Source: Limnochordia bacterium
Lineage (GTDB): Bacteria; Bacillota; Limnochordia; DUMW01
Length of the DNA: 17,483 bases
Direction of reading: 5' to 3'
Assembly (NCBI GenBank): GCA_023230925.1
Contig: JALNWK010000058.1
Location: forward strand, 1-17,483
Shown: piece by piece, positions 1 to 7,343 of the stretch
Numbering within the stretch: the stretch's first letter is position 1
Layout: the number at the start of each line of letters is the position of its first letter
Translations under genes and position numbers: made by a program
The notes under the pieces: model-generated
Told to the model about the DNA's origin: nothing
The model's input: the letters and a program-made list of their open reading frames with translations, nothing else
Database searches by the model: none

Positions 1-1
1 C

Positions 2-109
2 AAAGGAGTGGGTATGCGCTGGAGTGAGGAAGGGTTCAACCATCTACTTCACCTACGTTTGGATTGGGTAAACGGAAGATTTGATGACCAACTCTTCTCC
101 CCCCAATAA
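2..109 (+). CDS. C-terminal end of a transposase (partial, cut by window edge)
   Basis: An open frame enters from the left edge and stops at 107-109, giving about 35 residues. It reads GMRWSEEGFNHLLHLRLDWV followed by NGRFD. A run of R/K-WS-x-x-G, then a leucine-rich helix, then NGR-W/F-D is what I associate with the extreme C-terminus of ISLre2 (UPF0236) or ISKra4-type transposases. The catalytic region would lie left of the window, so the family is not certain. Its position at the edge of a gene-poor stretch fits an insertion-sequence boundary. Direct observation: the frame and the residues. Inference: the family. Confidence 0.5.
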   Translation, partial: KGVGMRWSEEGFNHLLHLRLDWVNGRFDDQLFSPQ

Positions 110-428
110 CTAAATACGCCCGCTGTTATCTGTATGACAGATGGACTACTTCCCATCGATGAGAAGAACTGGTATGTACTAGCTTGGCTAATATAGATTT
201 AGGCGCTATAGCTACGCTTCTGTACTCTTTATGTATGCTTCAAGGTCCCTTTGAAATACTGACCTTGGGAAGCTGTTACCTATCGAAGGAACCCCATATA
301 AAGATAGCGACTAGTCTTGATATATACTTCCCGCGCCGGGCGGACGAATCGAGAGCTTGCGGGAAAAGGAAAACAGCGGCATAGACGTATCTTCAGATAA
401 TTCTGGTTATGTTTTGTGCATGCACCCC
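110..428. other. Non-coding stretch after the transposase end
   Basis: No reading frame here has a ribosome site or recognisable protein content. The only structure I see is a short perfect dyad, ATCTGT-atg-ACAGAT, at 128-142. The stretch probably contains the outer end of the left transposable element, but I cannot identify a terminal inverted repeat because the other end is outside the window. Confidence 0.4.
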
Positions 429-457
429 TTGACATGATATTACAGGCTCAGTATAAT
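429..457 (+). promoter_or_regulatory. Consensus sigma-A-type promoter
   Basis: TTGACA at 429-434 and TATAAT at 452-457 are separated by exactly 17 bases, a perfect match to the housekeeping consensus. Transcription would start near 464 and run rightward. The first convincing gene downstream is the HAD phosphatase at 942, leaving an unusually long leader of nearly 480 bases. Either the phosphatase belongs to this unit or an original first gene has been lost. Confidence 0.8.
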
Positions 458-501
458 GAAACATGTAAACTAGGTGTCTACTGAGATGAAACAGTGTTAC
501 A
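457..501 (+). promoter_or_regulatory. Operator-like site: TGAAACA half-site plus TGAAACAGTGTTACA palindrome
   Basis: TGAAACA begins at 457, overlapping the end of the -10 box, and again at 487, exactly 30 bp later (about three helical turns). The second copy is part of TGAAACAGTGTTACA (487-501), an imperfect palindrome whose 7-base arms match at six positions. The overall form, TG....A-x-T....CA with TTACA at one end, resembles known RpiR/HexR-type operators. Placement over the start site and early transcribed region suggests repression. The binding protein is inferred to be the RpiR regulator encoded at 2246-3070. Confidence 0.6.
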
Positions 502-502
502 A

Positions 503-941
503 TAAGTGATGGGCGTGGGCGCACAATTTGCAGGTAGCTTGGTCTCCAATGGAATGAGGAGCACGTGGTATCAGTAGTGACCCACACAGATGAACGTGGA
601 TATATGGCTGCAAGTGTTGAAATGCACGGGATTTCCAATACAATGACGTTGCTAATGTCTCACGGAGGCAATCAAACCCGTACGTTTAGTGGCCAAGGTG
701 CACCAAAGCGGTTCAATCCAAGGACAGAGCTTTGCTAGATGGAACACTGTTTTCCCTTTGCAGGTTACTACCTCTAAGAGCAAGCAGGCTGGTTTCCTGC
801 CATCGTTCGAATCGAGCTCATCTATCCTATTATTCCAACATGGGTTTCAAAGTGTCGGCACGACAAAATATTGATTAGCGCTCTTGGCAAAATAGATGGA
901 GTAAGTGGGCCAATTTCACGACGAATACGGAGGACTATGAG
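503..941 (+). other. Long leader or decayed-gene region upstream of the HAD gene
   Basis: The promoter at 429 points into this stretch, but no credible complete gene is present. One frame, 538-738, is open for 66 codons and reads protein-like in its middle (for example VVTHTDERGYMAASVEMHGI). It lacks a well-placed start: GTG at 565 sits only three bases after AGGAG, and the first ATG is at 604. I do not recognise it. It could be a gene remnant or chance. Further right the DNA has no visible coding character until the ribosome site of the phosphatase, GGAGG at 929-933. Confidence 0.35.
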
Positions 942-1772
942 ATGACAACAACAAGTGTACTTCCAGAAAGAGACTACCCGGTGGACTGGGTTGATCTTGT
1001 CGCGGTGGACCTCGACGGGACTTTGCTCGGTGGAGTCCCCGGCTACGGAATACATCCTGCTGCACTACAGGCCATGAAACAGGCCCGCCGGCATGGAATC
1101 CAATTTGCAATAGTGACTGGACGTCCCTATGAGTTTATTGAGAACTTGGTTGAGGAATACGAGGTGTTAGAGTCATCTGTGTCCGCCATCGTCGCCGAAG
1201 AACGGTTTATTTACATCAAAGATAAAGGGCTTTTCAGGCCGGATTTGGAATACAACAACTGGACCTTGTCCTTGGAGCAATCTTTGTTGGAGGTGATGCA
1301 GGGCTTTGTTGTCTCCCAGTGGCCCTACCTAACAAAATTGGATCCTGATGTAATTCGACTAGATGCCGAAGAGATGAGAAAGGGATGGGTGGAACTTGTC
1401 TTCTCCACTAGAGAGTTAGCAAAGCTTGCGGTGGAAAAAATGGAGGCAACAATCCCTCCCACGCTGACCTTAATCCGCAATGTACGTAATGTTGGGGTCA
1501 GAGGGTCCAAAATTGGAAAAGGACCAGCCTTAAAACAGTTGGTGGAAAGACTGGGTCTGTCTCCTGAGAACGTACTAAGTATTGGAGATTCGGAGAACGA
1601 TCTAAGCATGTTGGACACTGATCAGTTTGGATTTCAAGCAGGTACAGTCTCCAACGCGGATGATGAGATTAAGCAGTTTGTGCTAAAAAACCAAGGCTGG
1701 GTGGCTAGCAAAGAATTTGGACATGGTGTAGCCGAACTGATCACTAACGTACTTACCTTAAGACAGGAGTAG
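942..1772 (+). CDS. Cof-type HAD-IIB family sugar phosphatase
   Basis: The 276-residue product is a haloacid-dehalogenase hydrolase of the Cof/IIB subfamily, which usually dephosphorylates sugar phosphates or other small cytosolic phosphate esters through an aspartyl-phosphate. Motif I is VAVDLDGTLL (nucleophile D23, acid/base D25). Motif II is the Thr in AIVTGR. The conserved lysine is in GKGPAL (K193). Motif IV is GDSENDLSML (D216, D220), which holds Mg2+. Between motifs II and III lies the cap domain, and the length is normal for the family. ATG at 942 follows GGAGG at 929-933 by 8 bases, whereas an ATG at 937 runs straight into a stop. There is no signal peptide. It stands downstream of promoter copy 1 and next to a sugar-sensing regulator, which fits disposal or recycling of a sugar phosphate. 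The substrate cannot be read from the sequence. Confidence 0.9.
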   Translation: MTTTSVLPERDYPVDWVDLVAVDLDGTLLGGVPGYGIHPAALQAMKQARRHGIQFAIVTGRPYEFIENLVEEYEVLESSVSAIVAEERFIYIKDKGLFRPDLEYNNWTLSLEQSLLEVMQGFVVSQWPYLTKLDPDVIRLDAEEMRKGWVELVFSTRELAKLAVEKMEATIPPTLTLIRNVRNVGVRGSKIGKGPALKQLVERLGLSPENVLSIGDSENDLSMLDTDQFGFQAGTVSNADDEIKQFVLKNQGWVASKEFGHGVAELITNVLTLRQE

Positions 1773-2198
1773 TCCTGATTCGTATAATTTAAGCATCTAC
1801 CGACGGATGAGTCTAGGGGAAAGGGGTTCATGAAGATGCCGTACGTGGTCGCGGATATGACCAATGAAATGTGTAATGGGTGTTGGTCATATTAGTCATG
1901 GGTCCTTAGTCTTAAAATGGGTGGGTGGACTGGGACCGGGTGCAGTTGTCTTACTTGAATCTCAGTCAGTTCAGCTATTGGTCAGTTGGCTCAGAGATAG
2001 TTTTGCAGGGTAATAGAGCAAAAAGAGGATTTCAGCGTTATCAACCCCAAAGGGTACTGCTTCTTGCAGGGGCTTATAGATTGGGAATAATGCCGGCGAT
2101 CCAAGACATTGATTCCTTCGTCTGTTTTCCAGTGTAGGTTTTGAGCGGGGGATGCTTAGTAAGCTCAAGAAAAGGTGTATAGGTATGAACTTAGGACC
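1773..2198. other. Gene-free stretch between the HAD gene and the regulator
   Basis: I see no supported gene here. A 21-codon ATG frame at about 1830 contains CNGC and looks faintly ferredoxin-like, but it is too short to call. A frame at 1925-2137 has no ribosome site and no recognisable content. The stretch contains the 10-bp inverted repeat at 1855-1892 and ends at the hairpin described at 2199-2238. Confidence 0.4.
1855..1892. repeat. Perfect 10-bp inverted repeat with 18-base loop
   Basis: ATATGACCAA (1855-1864) and TTGGTCATAT (1883-1892) are exact reverse complements. The hairpin lies about 80 bases after the phosphatase stop codon. No T-run follows, so it is not a classic intrinsic terminator. 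It may act as an mRNA 3' end structure, a protein-binding dyad or a relic of a mobile-element end. Confidence 0.5.
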
Positions 2199-2238
2199 CC
2201 ATACGCCGGGCATGCCTGTGCAGGATATTAGCGTATGG
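2199..2238 (-). terminator. Hairpin just past the rpiR-family stop codon (non-canonical terminator candidate)
   Basis: CCATACGC (2199-2206) and GCGTATGG (2231-2238) are perfect 8-bp arms. Two further C-G pairs are possible beyond a two-base bulge, and the loop contains an internal CCTG/CAGG pairing. The stem begins 7 bases after the regulator's stop codon at 2246-2248. There is no U-tract after it on the minus strand, so termination is inferred from position and stem strength only. Confidence 0.35.
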
Positions 2239-2245
2239 TTGGGGA

Positions 2246-3070
2246 TTAGTCTTGTAGTTTTTTCTCGCCCCAGAAAACTGAGACTTCTGCTAGTTGCTGT
2301 ATTACTTCAAATAGTAACATGTCCATCAGCAGTGCCTTGGGGCCATAGAGGACCTGGGCCGACTTGTTTACAGTGATCTCCCGGGATGGGGCTAGTAAAA
2401 CGAGGTCTGCGAAACGACCAATAACGGAGTCGGGTTGTCCTGTGAGGACAATGATCTTTGTGCCTCGACCTTTACAGGGTTCTAGAAGCTCGGTAATATT
2501 TTTCCAGATGCCAGTATGAGAGACAATGATGATTACATCCCCATCGCCGATAACTGGGGCTACCTCATTGAGTTCATGGAAGTCGTTGACCATGCGTGAG
2601 TACCGTAGGGCTGCTGTAAGTCGTTGATCTCCCATCATCGCGATGGGTCTTGATTGCCCGACCCCGTACCAAGTGATGGTTTTTGCGGTACAGATCATTT
2701 CAACCGCACGTCGCCATTCCCGGGTGTTGAGGCTTGTTAATAAGTCGTTAATCGCCGCACTTGTCATTTTCACAGCTGCATCCATGGCCTTTGGTAGTGG
2801 TTGATTCTGTTCGGGTTGAAAGGAGGGGGGCTTGGTTTCCTGGATCCAGGCGTTTCGAAATTCTACAAAGCCGGTATACCCCAACTTCTGGGCAAACCTA
2901 ACCACGGCGGCCCGAGAGACCTCTAGCTCCCTCGCGATCATCCCCGTAGTTAAATCTGCTGGATCAGATTGGATTTCATCGAATTGGAGCAGCCATTTGG
3001 CGATGGATAAAGAGACTCCATTGAGATTATTCAGTTGGGCACGGATTCTCATTCTCGGTCCATAATTCAT
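2246..3070 (-). CDS. RpiR/MurR family transcriptional regulator (HTH_6 + SIS)
   Basis: This 274-residue protein has the two-domain layout of RpiR regulators and the usual length. An N-terminal helix-turn-helix (roughly residues 20-95, recognition region in MIARELEVSRAAVVRFAQKLGY) is followed by a phosphosugar-binding SIS domain (roughly 125-255). The SIS signatures are YGVGQSRPIA, the VSHTG turn after DVIIIV, and IIVLTGQP. RpiR proteins bind sugar phosphates through SIS and repress or activate sugar catabolic genes. ATG at 3070 follows GAGGA by 6 bases. It is transcribed divergently from the DUF4838 glycosidase cluster, the classic arrangement for a local regulator, and the TGAAACAGTGTTACA palindromes near two promoters are its best candidate targets. 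The effector sugar is not determinable. SIS enzymes such as isomerases are less likely because of the HTH. Confidence 0.93.
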   Translation of the reverse strand: MNYGPRMRIRAQLNNLNGVSLSIAKWLLQFDEIQSDPADLTTGMIARELEVSRAAVVRFAQKLGYTGFVEFRNAWIQETKPPSFQPEQNQPLPKAMDAAVKMTSAAINDLLTSLNTREWRRAVEMICTAKTITWYGVGQSRPIAMMGDQRLTAALRYSRMVNDFHELNEVAPVIGDGDVIIIVSHTGIWKNITELLEPCKGRGTKIIVLTGQPDSVIGRFADLVLLAPSREITVNKSAQVLYGPKALLMDMLLFEVIQQLAEVSVFWGEKKLQD

Positions 3071-3151
3071 GGTTTATCCTCAAATCTATTTCTCGTGGGG
3101 TTAATGCTTAAATAGATGTTGCCTTTGAACCAAAAGACGGGGTAAAGCCAC

Positions 3152-3166
3152 AAAAGATCGTCTTTT
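3152..3166. promoter_or_regulatory. Dyad AAAAGA-tcg-TCTTTT in the rpiR-family leader
   Basis: A perfect 6-bp inverted repeat with a 3-base centre lies about 10 bases past the regulator's -10 box, in its untranslated leader. The position would suit an autoregulatory or second-regulator site. The sequence is unlike the TGAAACA palindrome, so it is not obviously bound by the same protein. Confidence 0.3.
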
Positions 3167-3176
3167 CCCGATTTTG

Positions 3177-3205
3177 ATCGTAATGTAAAAATGAGGGATT
3201 GTCAA
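3177..3205 (-). promoter_or_regulatory. Promoter of the RpiR-family gene
   Basis: Read on the minus strand, TTGACA (3205-3200), a 17-base spacer and TACGAT (3182-3177) form a good sigma-A-type promoter with a perfect -35 and a 4/6 match at -10. The start would be near 3170, giving a leader of about 100 bases. Only 14 bases separate this -35 from the -35 of the opposite promoter at 3220. Confidence 0.65.
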
Positions 3206-3219
3206 GAATTCGCGAGCAC

Positions 3220-3248
3220 TTGACACGATCTTACAGGCTTAGTATAAT
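3220..3248 (+). promoter_or_regulatory. Promoter of the glycan-degradation cluster
   Basis: TTGACA (3220-3225) and TATAAT (3243-3248) with a 17-base spacer match the consensus perfectly. The start would be near 3255, about 200 bases before the TTG start of the DUF4838 gene. It probably serves the whole co-oriented series of four genes, because no comparably good promoter is visible between them. Confidence 0.8.
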
Positions 3249-3292
3249 GAAACATGTCAACAGAGGCCCCGTTAATGTGAAACAGTGTTACA
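3248..3292 (+). promoter_or_regulatory. Operator-like site of the cluster promoter
   Basis: TGAAACA starts at 3248 and 3278, the same 30-bp interval as in copy 1. The second lies within TGAAACAGTGTTACA (3278-3292), identical in both copies. A repressor bound here would cover the start site and early transcript. The RpiR protein encoded next door is the natural candidate. Confidence 0.6.
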
Positions 3293-3356
3293 ACCAGTCG
3301 ACGGGCGCGGCTTAGGCAACTGAAAGATGTAAATCACTGGTAATTGCGCGGATTAT

Positions 3357-3382
3357 CGACAGTCTGTTTCCTAAGACAGTCG
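3357..3382 (+). promoter_or_regulatory. Leader hairpin upstream of the DUF4838 gene
   Basis: CGAC-a-GTCT pairs with AGAC-a-GTCG around an 8-base loop (GTTTCCTA), interrupted by a single A-A mismatch. It sits in the transcribed leader about 75 bases before the start codon, with no T-run after it. mRNA stability or translational control are possible roles. None is shown. Confidence 0.35.
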
Positions 3383-3455
3383 GCGAAGTCAAAGATTAAT
3401 TGGGGTAAGCGGTACTATTAGGCTCATGAACTTGTAACCTTGGAGGTGGCTGTGG

Positions 3456-5744
3456 TTGCGTAGTATTGTGGTGGAGATTTCCTTCCTTATACTATTACTT
3501 ATGATGTGGAGTAGCCTTGCTATGGCCCAAGATAACAATGAGGCAACTAATCTGCAGGGGAAAACGCGGTTAGCGGATAACGGCAGAGCCCTGATCGGGG
3601 TATTTGTTAGTGCCGATGCTAACAGCATCGAAGCTCATGCAGCCGGGGAACTTGTTGATTACTTAACCCAGGTAACAGGCGCACCTTTTACATTAGAGCA
3701 TCTTCTCGACCTGCCGCATAAGCCGGCAATTTTGGTTGGTAGAAATGCCTGGACGGAGGACCTGATCCCTGAGTTAGTCGGTGACGCACTGGGGGAAGAT
3801 GGCTTTGTTATTCGCAAGATAGATGAGTTTGTCATTATTGCCGGCAGTCATCCCCGGGGAACGATGTATGGTGTAAATCATTTCCTGGATCACTATGTTG
3901 GTATCAAGTGGTACTCCCCAAGGTATACTTTTGTACCGAGCAAATCGACATTAACGCTTGACATCACCAATGATGTGCAAATTCCCCGGTTTGTGTATAG
4001 AGAAATCTATGTCAACGATCTGGATGATGAGGGTTACCGTGCACATAATCTGCTAAACGGGAAGTTCCGTGACCGTTATGCCCGGGTACCTCAGTCAGAA
4101 CCCCACCTCAATAGCTGGTCTGATTACTGGCCTCAGGATGTTCATAACTTCCATAGGATTGTACCCGAGATTAAGTATCACTCTGGGGGTCAGCTCTTGG
4201 CAATGAATGAGGACGTTCGACGAATTGCTTCCAAGAATCTGTCCGGCATCATTCAGCAAAGGATTAAACAAGGAAAAGATGCCTCCTATGGTTTTAGTCA
4301 AGAAGATACGGCATGGTACCCGGATGCGCAAAGTCAAGCCTTTGCCAATGCCCACGGAGGGACGTTGGCTGCGCCCATCTTTGATATGGTTAAGGATGTA
4401 GCGGAAAGAGTCAGGGCTGAGATTCCCGAGGCCCGTATTGGCACACTGGCGTATCGTTTTACGGAAAAGGCACCCATTGGTCTGACGATCCCCGATAATG
4501 TCGTCATTACTTTCGCCCCGATTGATAAAGACCATGGACGCGCAATTAATGCCCTGCAAAATAAAGAGACCCTAAAAAACGCCGAGCAGTGGGCAAAGAT
4601 CTCAAGCGAGATTGTGGTCTGGGACTACCTTATTGATTTTAACGGCGGCGGTTACCTGATGCCATACCCTAACTTGTACGCCATGGCGGAGTCAATTCAA
4701 TGGTACGCGCAGTACCCTGCCTTTAAAGGTTACTTTGGGCAGCACATCCATGGATCCGCCGATGCGGCGGGTGTTGGGTTCTCGGATTTGCGTACGTGGC
4801 TAGCCGCTCGGTTATTGTGGAACCCTGATCAGGATTACCGAGCACTTATCCGGGAGTTTGTTCAAGGCTATTATGGTCCCGCGGCTCCCTTTATCAATGA
4901 GTACATAGAACTACTACACGAAGAATTTGAAAAGACGGGTTCAGAACTCCAAGGTATTGCCACACCATTGGGTGCCCCGTATCTTTCTTTTGATCTTTTG
5001 ATTCGGGCGGATGAATTGTTCAGGGAGGCCGAAAGGGCCGTTGCTCACGATCCGGTGTTTTCCGATCACGTGCAAAGGGCCCGGATTGAGGTAGACTATG
5101 TCATTTTGATGCGGGGTGCTGAGTGGAAGCGGGAGGCAGAGCGCCGTGGGATCCACTGGGATACCGACGGAATGGATCGCCACCGAAGATTTGTGCTTTC
5201 CACCATTGATCTTGGTAATTACAAACAGAGTGAACCTGTGTATGCACTCCTTGAAGTGATCAACATCAAACGAACTGTAACGCCGGTACCTGATTTTGTA
5301 AAGCATGTGCCAGAGGAGGATTGGATAGAGTTTCAGACCGAAGCGTTTAATCTAATTCAGGCGAAGCTTGTCCATGATCCCAAGGCTTCGAATGCTGTGG
5401 CTGCAAAGGTGACCGGCAGTACAGGTGCGTGGGCCTTTCAACTGCATAATAGGGTACTACCTAAGGAAGGACGATGGAAGCTTTATGCGAGCGTCAGGGT
5501 CGATCCCGGTGAAGGGTATGCCGCAAGTCCCGCATTAAGTTACGGTATTTACCCTCAAAGCGGGGCCTCAGCCACGGTAAGCTTCAGGGATGTAAGAGAC
5601 GGGGAGTACCATTTTATCGAAATTCCGTGGGTTTATGAGTATAATCCCGCTTGGCCGACTCACTATGTGTGGTTTGCTCCCCCTAGCTCTACGGTTATTG
5701 AGTACTTATACGTGGATCGGGTCATTGCCATCAGGCACGAATAG
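3456..5744 (+). CDS. Secreted alpha-glucuronidase-like / DUF4838 glycosidase
   Basis: The 762-residue product starts with a Sec signal peptide (MRSIVVE, a hydrophobic core to about residue 21, then AMA before Q25), so it acts outside the membrane. Residues about 40-150 match the N-terminal alpha-beta domain seen in GH67 alpha-glucuronidases and their relatives (AHAAGELVDYLTQVTGAPFT, HPRGTMYGVNHFLDHYVGI). The middle, about 180-480, fits DUF4838, a TIM-barrel-like region of probable glycoside hydrolases whose chemistry is not established. YGFSQED (278-284) is the position where related proteins often carry acidic active-site residues. About 610-762 looks like a beta-sandwich, perhaps carbohydrate-binding. 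The start is TTG, supported by GGAGG ending 9 bases upstream and by a complete signal peptide. It heads the cluster behind a consensus promoter and operator. True alpha-glucuronidase activity is only a possibility. Confidence 0.82.
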   Translation: MRSIVVEISFLILLLMMWSSLAMAQDNNEATNLQGKTRLADNGRALIGVFVSADANSIEAHAAGELVDYLTQVTGAPFTLEHLLDLPHKPAILVGRNAWTEDLIPELVGDALGEDGFVIRKIDEFVIIAGSHPRGTMYGVNHFLDHYVGIKWYSPRYTFVPSKSTLTLDITNDVQIPRFVYREIYVNDLDDEGYRAHNLLNGKFRDRYARVPQSEPHLNSWSDYWPQDVHNFHRIVPEIKYHSGGQLLAMNEDVRRIASKNLSGIIQQRIKQGKDASYGFSQEDTAWYPDAQSQAFANAHGGTLAAPIFDMVKDVAERVRAEIPEARIGTLAYRFTEKAPIGLTIPDNVVITFAPIDKDHGRAINALQNKETLKNAEQWAKISSEIVVWDYLIDFNGGGYLMPYPNLYAMAESIQWYAQYPAFKGYFGQHIHGSADAAGVGFSDLRTWLAARLLWNPDQDYRALIREFVQGYYGPAAPFINEYIELLHEEFEKTGSELQGIATPLGAPYLSFDLLIRADELFREAERAVAHDPVFSDHVQRARIEVDYVILMRGAEWKREAERRGIHWDTDGMDRHRRFVLSTIDLGNYKQSEPVYALLEVINIKRTVTPVPDFVKHVPEEDWIEFQTEAFNLIQAKLVHDPKASNAVAAKVTGSTGAWAFQLHNRVLPKEGRWKLYASVRVDPGEGYAASPALSYGIYPQSGASATVSFRDVRDGEYHFIEIPWVYEYNPAWPTHYVWFAPPSSTVIEYLYVDRVIAIRHE

Positions 5745-5831
5745 ATAAAAGGACATCGAGCGGTTTGTGATGCCACCTTGTCAACAAAGATGAGGTAAAC
5801 CATACCAAGTGTATTTAACGATGGGCTAACA

Positions 5832-5862
5832 GGTCCGCTTCCTTTACGGAAGGAATAGGACC
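5832..5862 (+). promoter_or_regulatory. Two-step hairpin before the sugar-binding protein gene
   Basis: GGTCC (5832-5836) pairs with GGACC (5858-5862), and inside it CTTCC (5838-5842) pairs with GGAAG (5848-5852) around TTTAC. The stem ends 12 bases before the AGGAGG ribosome site (5875-5880) of the binding-protein gene. Such intercistronic stems commonly protect binding-protein mRNA after processing. That role is inferred here. Confidence 0.4.
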
Positions 5863-5892
5863 AAAAACATAAGCAGGAGGATGATGTAATCC

Positions 5893-7229
5893 ATGAAACG
5901 AGCAGTGAAATATTCGTCAGGTATGAACTTGTTGGGGAACACACGATTGGTGTCTGTTCTAATTGCCGTTTTGACCCTTGTTACTTGTTCGCTTCCGGCC
6001 ATCGCAGAGACGACGTTAACCGTTGCCATACGTTGGGGTGCAGCCTCCGGCGCTGGGGGGATCTATGCAGCGGCGGAGGAATTTGAAAAACTGCATCCTG
6101 GAGTGAGAATTGAGTTTCTCCATTCAGCCGCGTGGTCTGATCGAGTGGACGATGGCTTGTCTAGTAAGCTGATGACCTTGGTGGTCTCCGGGTTATCCCC
6201 GGATATTGCTATGGTGGGCGGTCACGTGGTACCCCAATACGCTCATTTAGGGTTACTGATGCCTATTGATCGCTATATTACTGACAGCGGTCTGCAAAAG
6301 GAAGACTTCATACCAGCCGCCTGGGATCAAACCCAATGGTTGGGCAAACAATACGCAATGACGCTGCAAGTGGACCCAAACTTTGCTTTTGTGTGGAACA
6401 AGGATCTTTTTGGCGAGGCGGGCTTACCGAAAAACCAGCCCCCGTAACTTTAAGGCAGTACGAGGAATATTTCAAGAAATTAACCCAGATGGGTAATGAA
6501 GGCGTGCTAAATCAGGTTGGGGGCGTACCCTGGGAAGTGTATGGAAACTACAACACTGCCTTTACCTGGGGCTGGATTTTTAACGGTTCGTTCTATGATT
6601 ACGAGACAAATCGGGTGACGGCCAACGATCCGGCGATCGTTGAATCCTTCGAATTCTTGCGGGATTACTATGAGCGATATCACGCGATTTTGCCAGCCGT
6701 TCCAGCGGATCAGCGACTGGTCACAGGCAAAGCTGCCATGAGCTTTGAAGTCTCTACTACCTTCAAGAATATGCGTGCCCGATTGGGTGATGACTCCATC
6801 GGCGCGGGGCTTATGCCTTATAAGGATGGTGGCACACCAAATCCCTCGTGGATTGGGGGGTGGGCCATGGGGATATTACCAGATACCCCGCATCCTGATT
6901 TAGCTTGGGAATTCGTCCGTTTCGTCACGGCTACCCCAGAGGGGACCGACGCCTTTGGGCGGACTTCTGGTGCCGTACCTGCCTATCTCAAGTCCCCGGT
7001 TCATGAGGCGTATCTTGATGATCCAGTAATGTCTGTGTACCTAGAGATTGCTCAGTCGGCCCGTAATAGGCGTCCAGGCATGCCCGTTGTGGCGGACTAT
7101 GCATCGGAGATTGGCAATGCATTAACGGACGTGTTGACCGGCAAGAAACAACCTCAAGATGCCCTCGAACTTGTCAACTCTACGATTCAAAAGAAATTAG
7201 ATGAAGCTATGAGTGATAACGTACAATAG
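5893..7229 (+). pseudogene. ABC transporter sugar-binding protein (family 1), broken by a one-base frameshift
   Basis: Two frames together encode one extracellular solute-binding protein of about 445 residues, a normal length. The first (5893-6447) has a signal peptide (MNLLGNTRLVSVLIAVLTLV, cleavage probably after AIA38) and then LTVAIRWG, EFEKLHPGVRIEFL, SGLSPDIAMVGG and WNKDLFGEAGLPKNQPP, and then hits TAA. The second frame resumes exactly there (VTLRQYEEYFKKLTQMG) and continues through WGWIFNG, TGKAAMSFE, IGGWAMGI and WEFVRFVTATPEG to 7229. The break is in a run of five Cs at 6439-6443, and six would restore one frame with no loss. Sequencing error, a recent mutation or -1 ribosomal slippage are all possible. 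AGGAGG lies 12 bases before ATG. No permease or ATPase gene is adjacent. Confidence 0.85.
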
Positions 7230-7282
7230 TGTGGAACCACAAGGGCGCCCATGCACGTTTTGTGCGCTAACCTATACCAAAA

Positions 7283-7343
7283 CACCGCATCGTTTAGCTC
7301 TTCTTTCCGCACAGGTTGCGAAGATTAGCAAGACGATGCGGTG
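7283..7343. repeat. 11-bp perfect inverted repeat between the binding protein and GH20-related genes
   Basis: CACCGCATCGT (7283-7293) and ACGATGCGGTG (7333-7343) are exact reverse complements. Inside the 39-base interval, CGCA and TGCG around CAGGT give a second small stem, flanked by CTT/AAG. There is no T-run, so it is not a normal terminator. It may be an intercistronic stability element, a palindromic repeat family member or an attenuator for the next gene. Confidence 0.5.

Larger units (their letters stand above)
428..522 (+). repeat. Promoter-operator repeat unit, copy 1
   Basis: This segment is a diverged direct copy of 3219-3312. From the -35 box the first 38 bases (429-466 against 3220-3257) differ at only three positions. 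After an unlike 20-base stretch, a second block of 16 identical bases (487-502 against 3278-3293) follows, and then a related GGGCG-rich tail with a one-base length difference. The match covers regulatory DNA only and does not extend into either gene. Confidence 0.85.
3219..3312 (+). repeat. Promoter-operator repeat unit, copy 2
   Basis: This is the partner of 428-522. It keeps the promoter, the TGAAACA half-site at the start site, the 30-bp phasing and the palindrome at 3278-3292, while the bases between the two conserved blocks have diverged. Conservation of function-bearing parts over filler implies selection on regulation rather than a recent accidental duplication. Confidence 0.85.

Noticed and set aside
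184..384. 66-codon TTG-started frame after the left transposase end
   Set aside because: There is no ribosome site before the TTG, no recognisable domain, and the composition looks random.
1830..1895. 21-codon frame ending CNGCWSY, faintly ferredoxin-like
   Set aside because: It is too short, lacks the CxxCxxC pattern, and overlaps the inverted repeat at 1855-1892.
4095..4559. 154-codon minus-strand frame inside the DUF4838 gene
   Set aside because: It lies wholly within the strongly supported opposite-strand gene, with no ribosome site or domain. It is a mirror frame.
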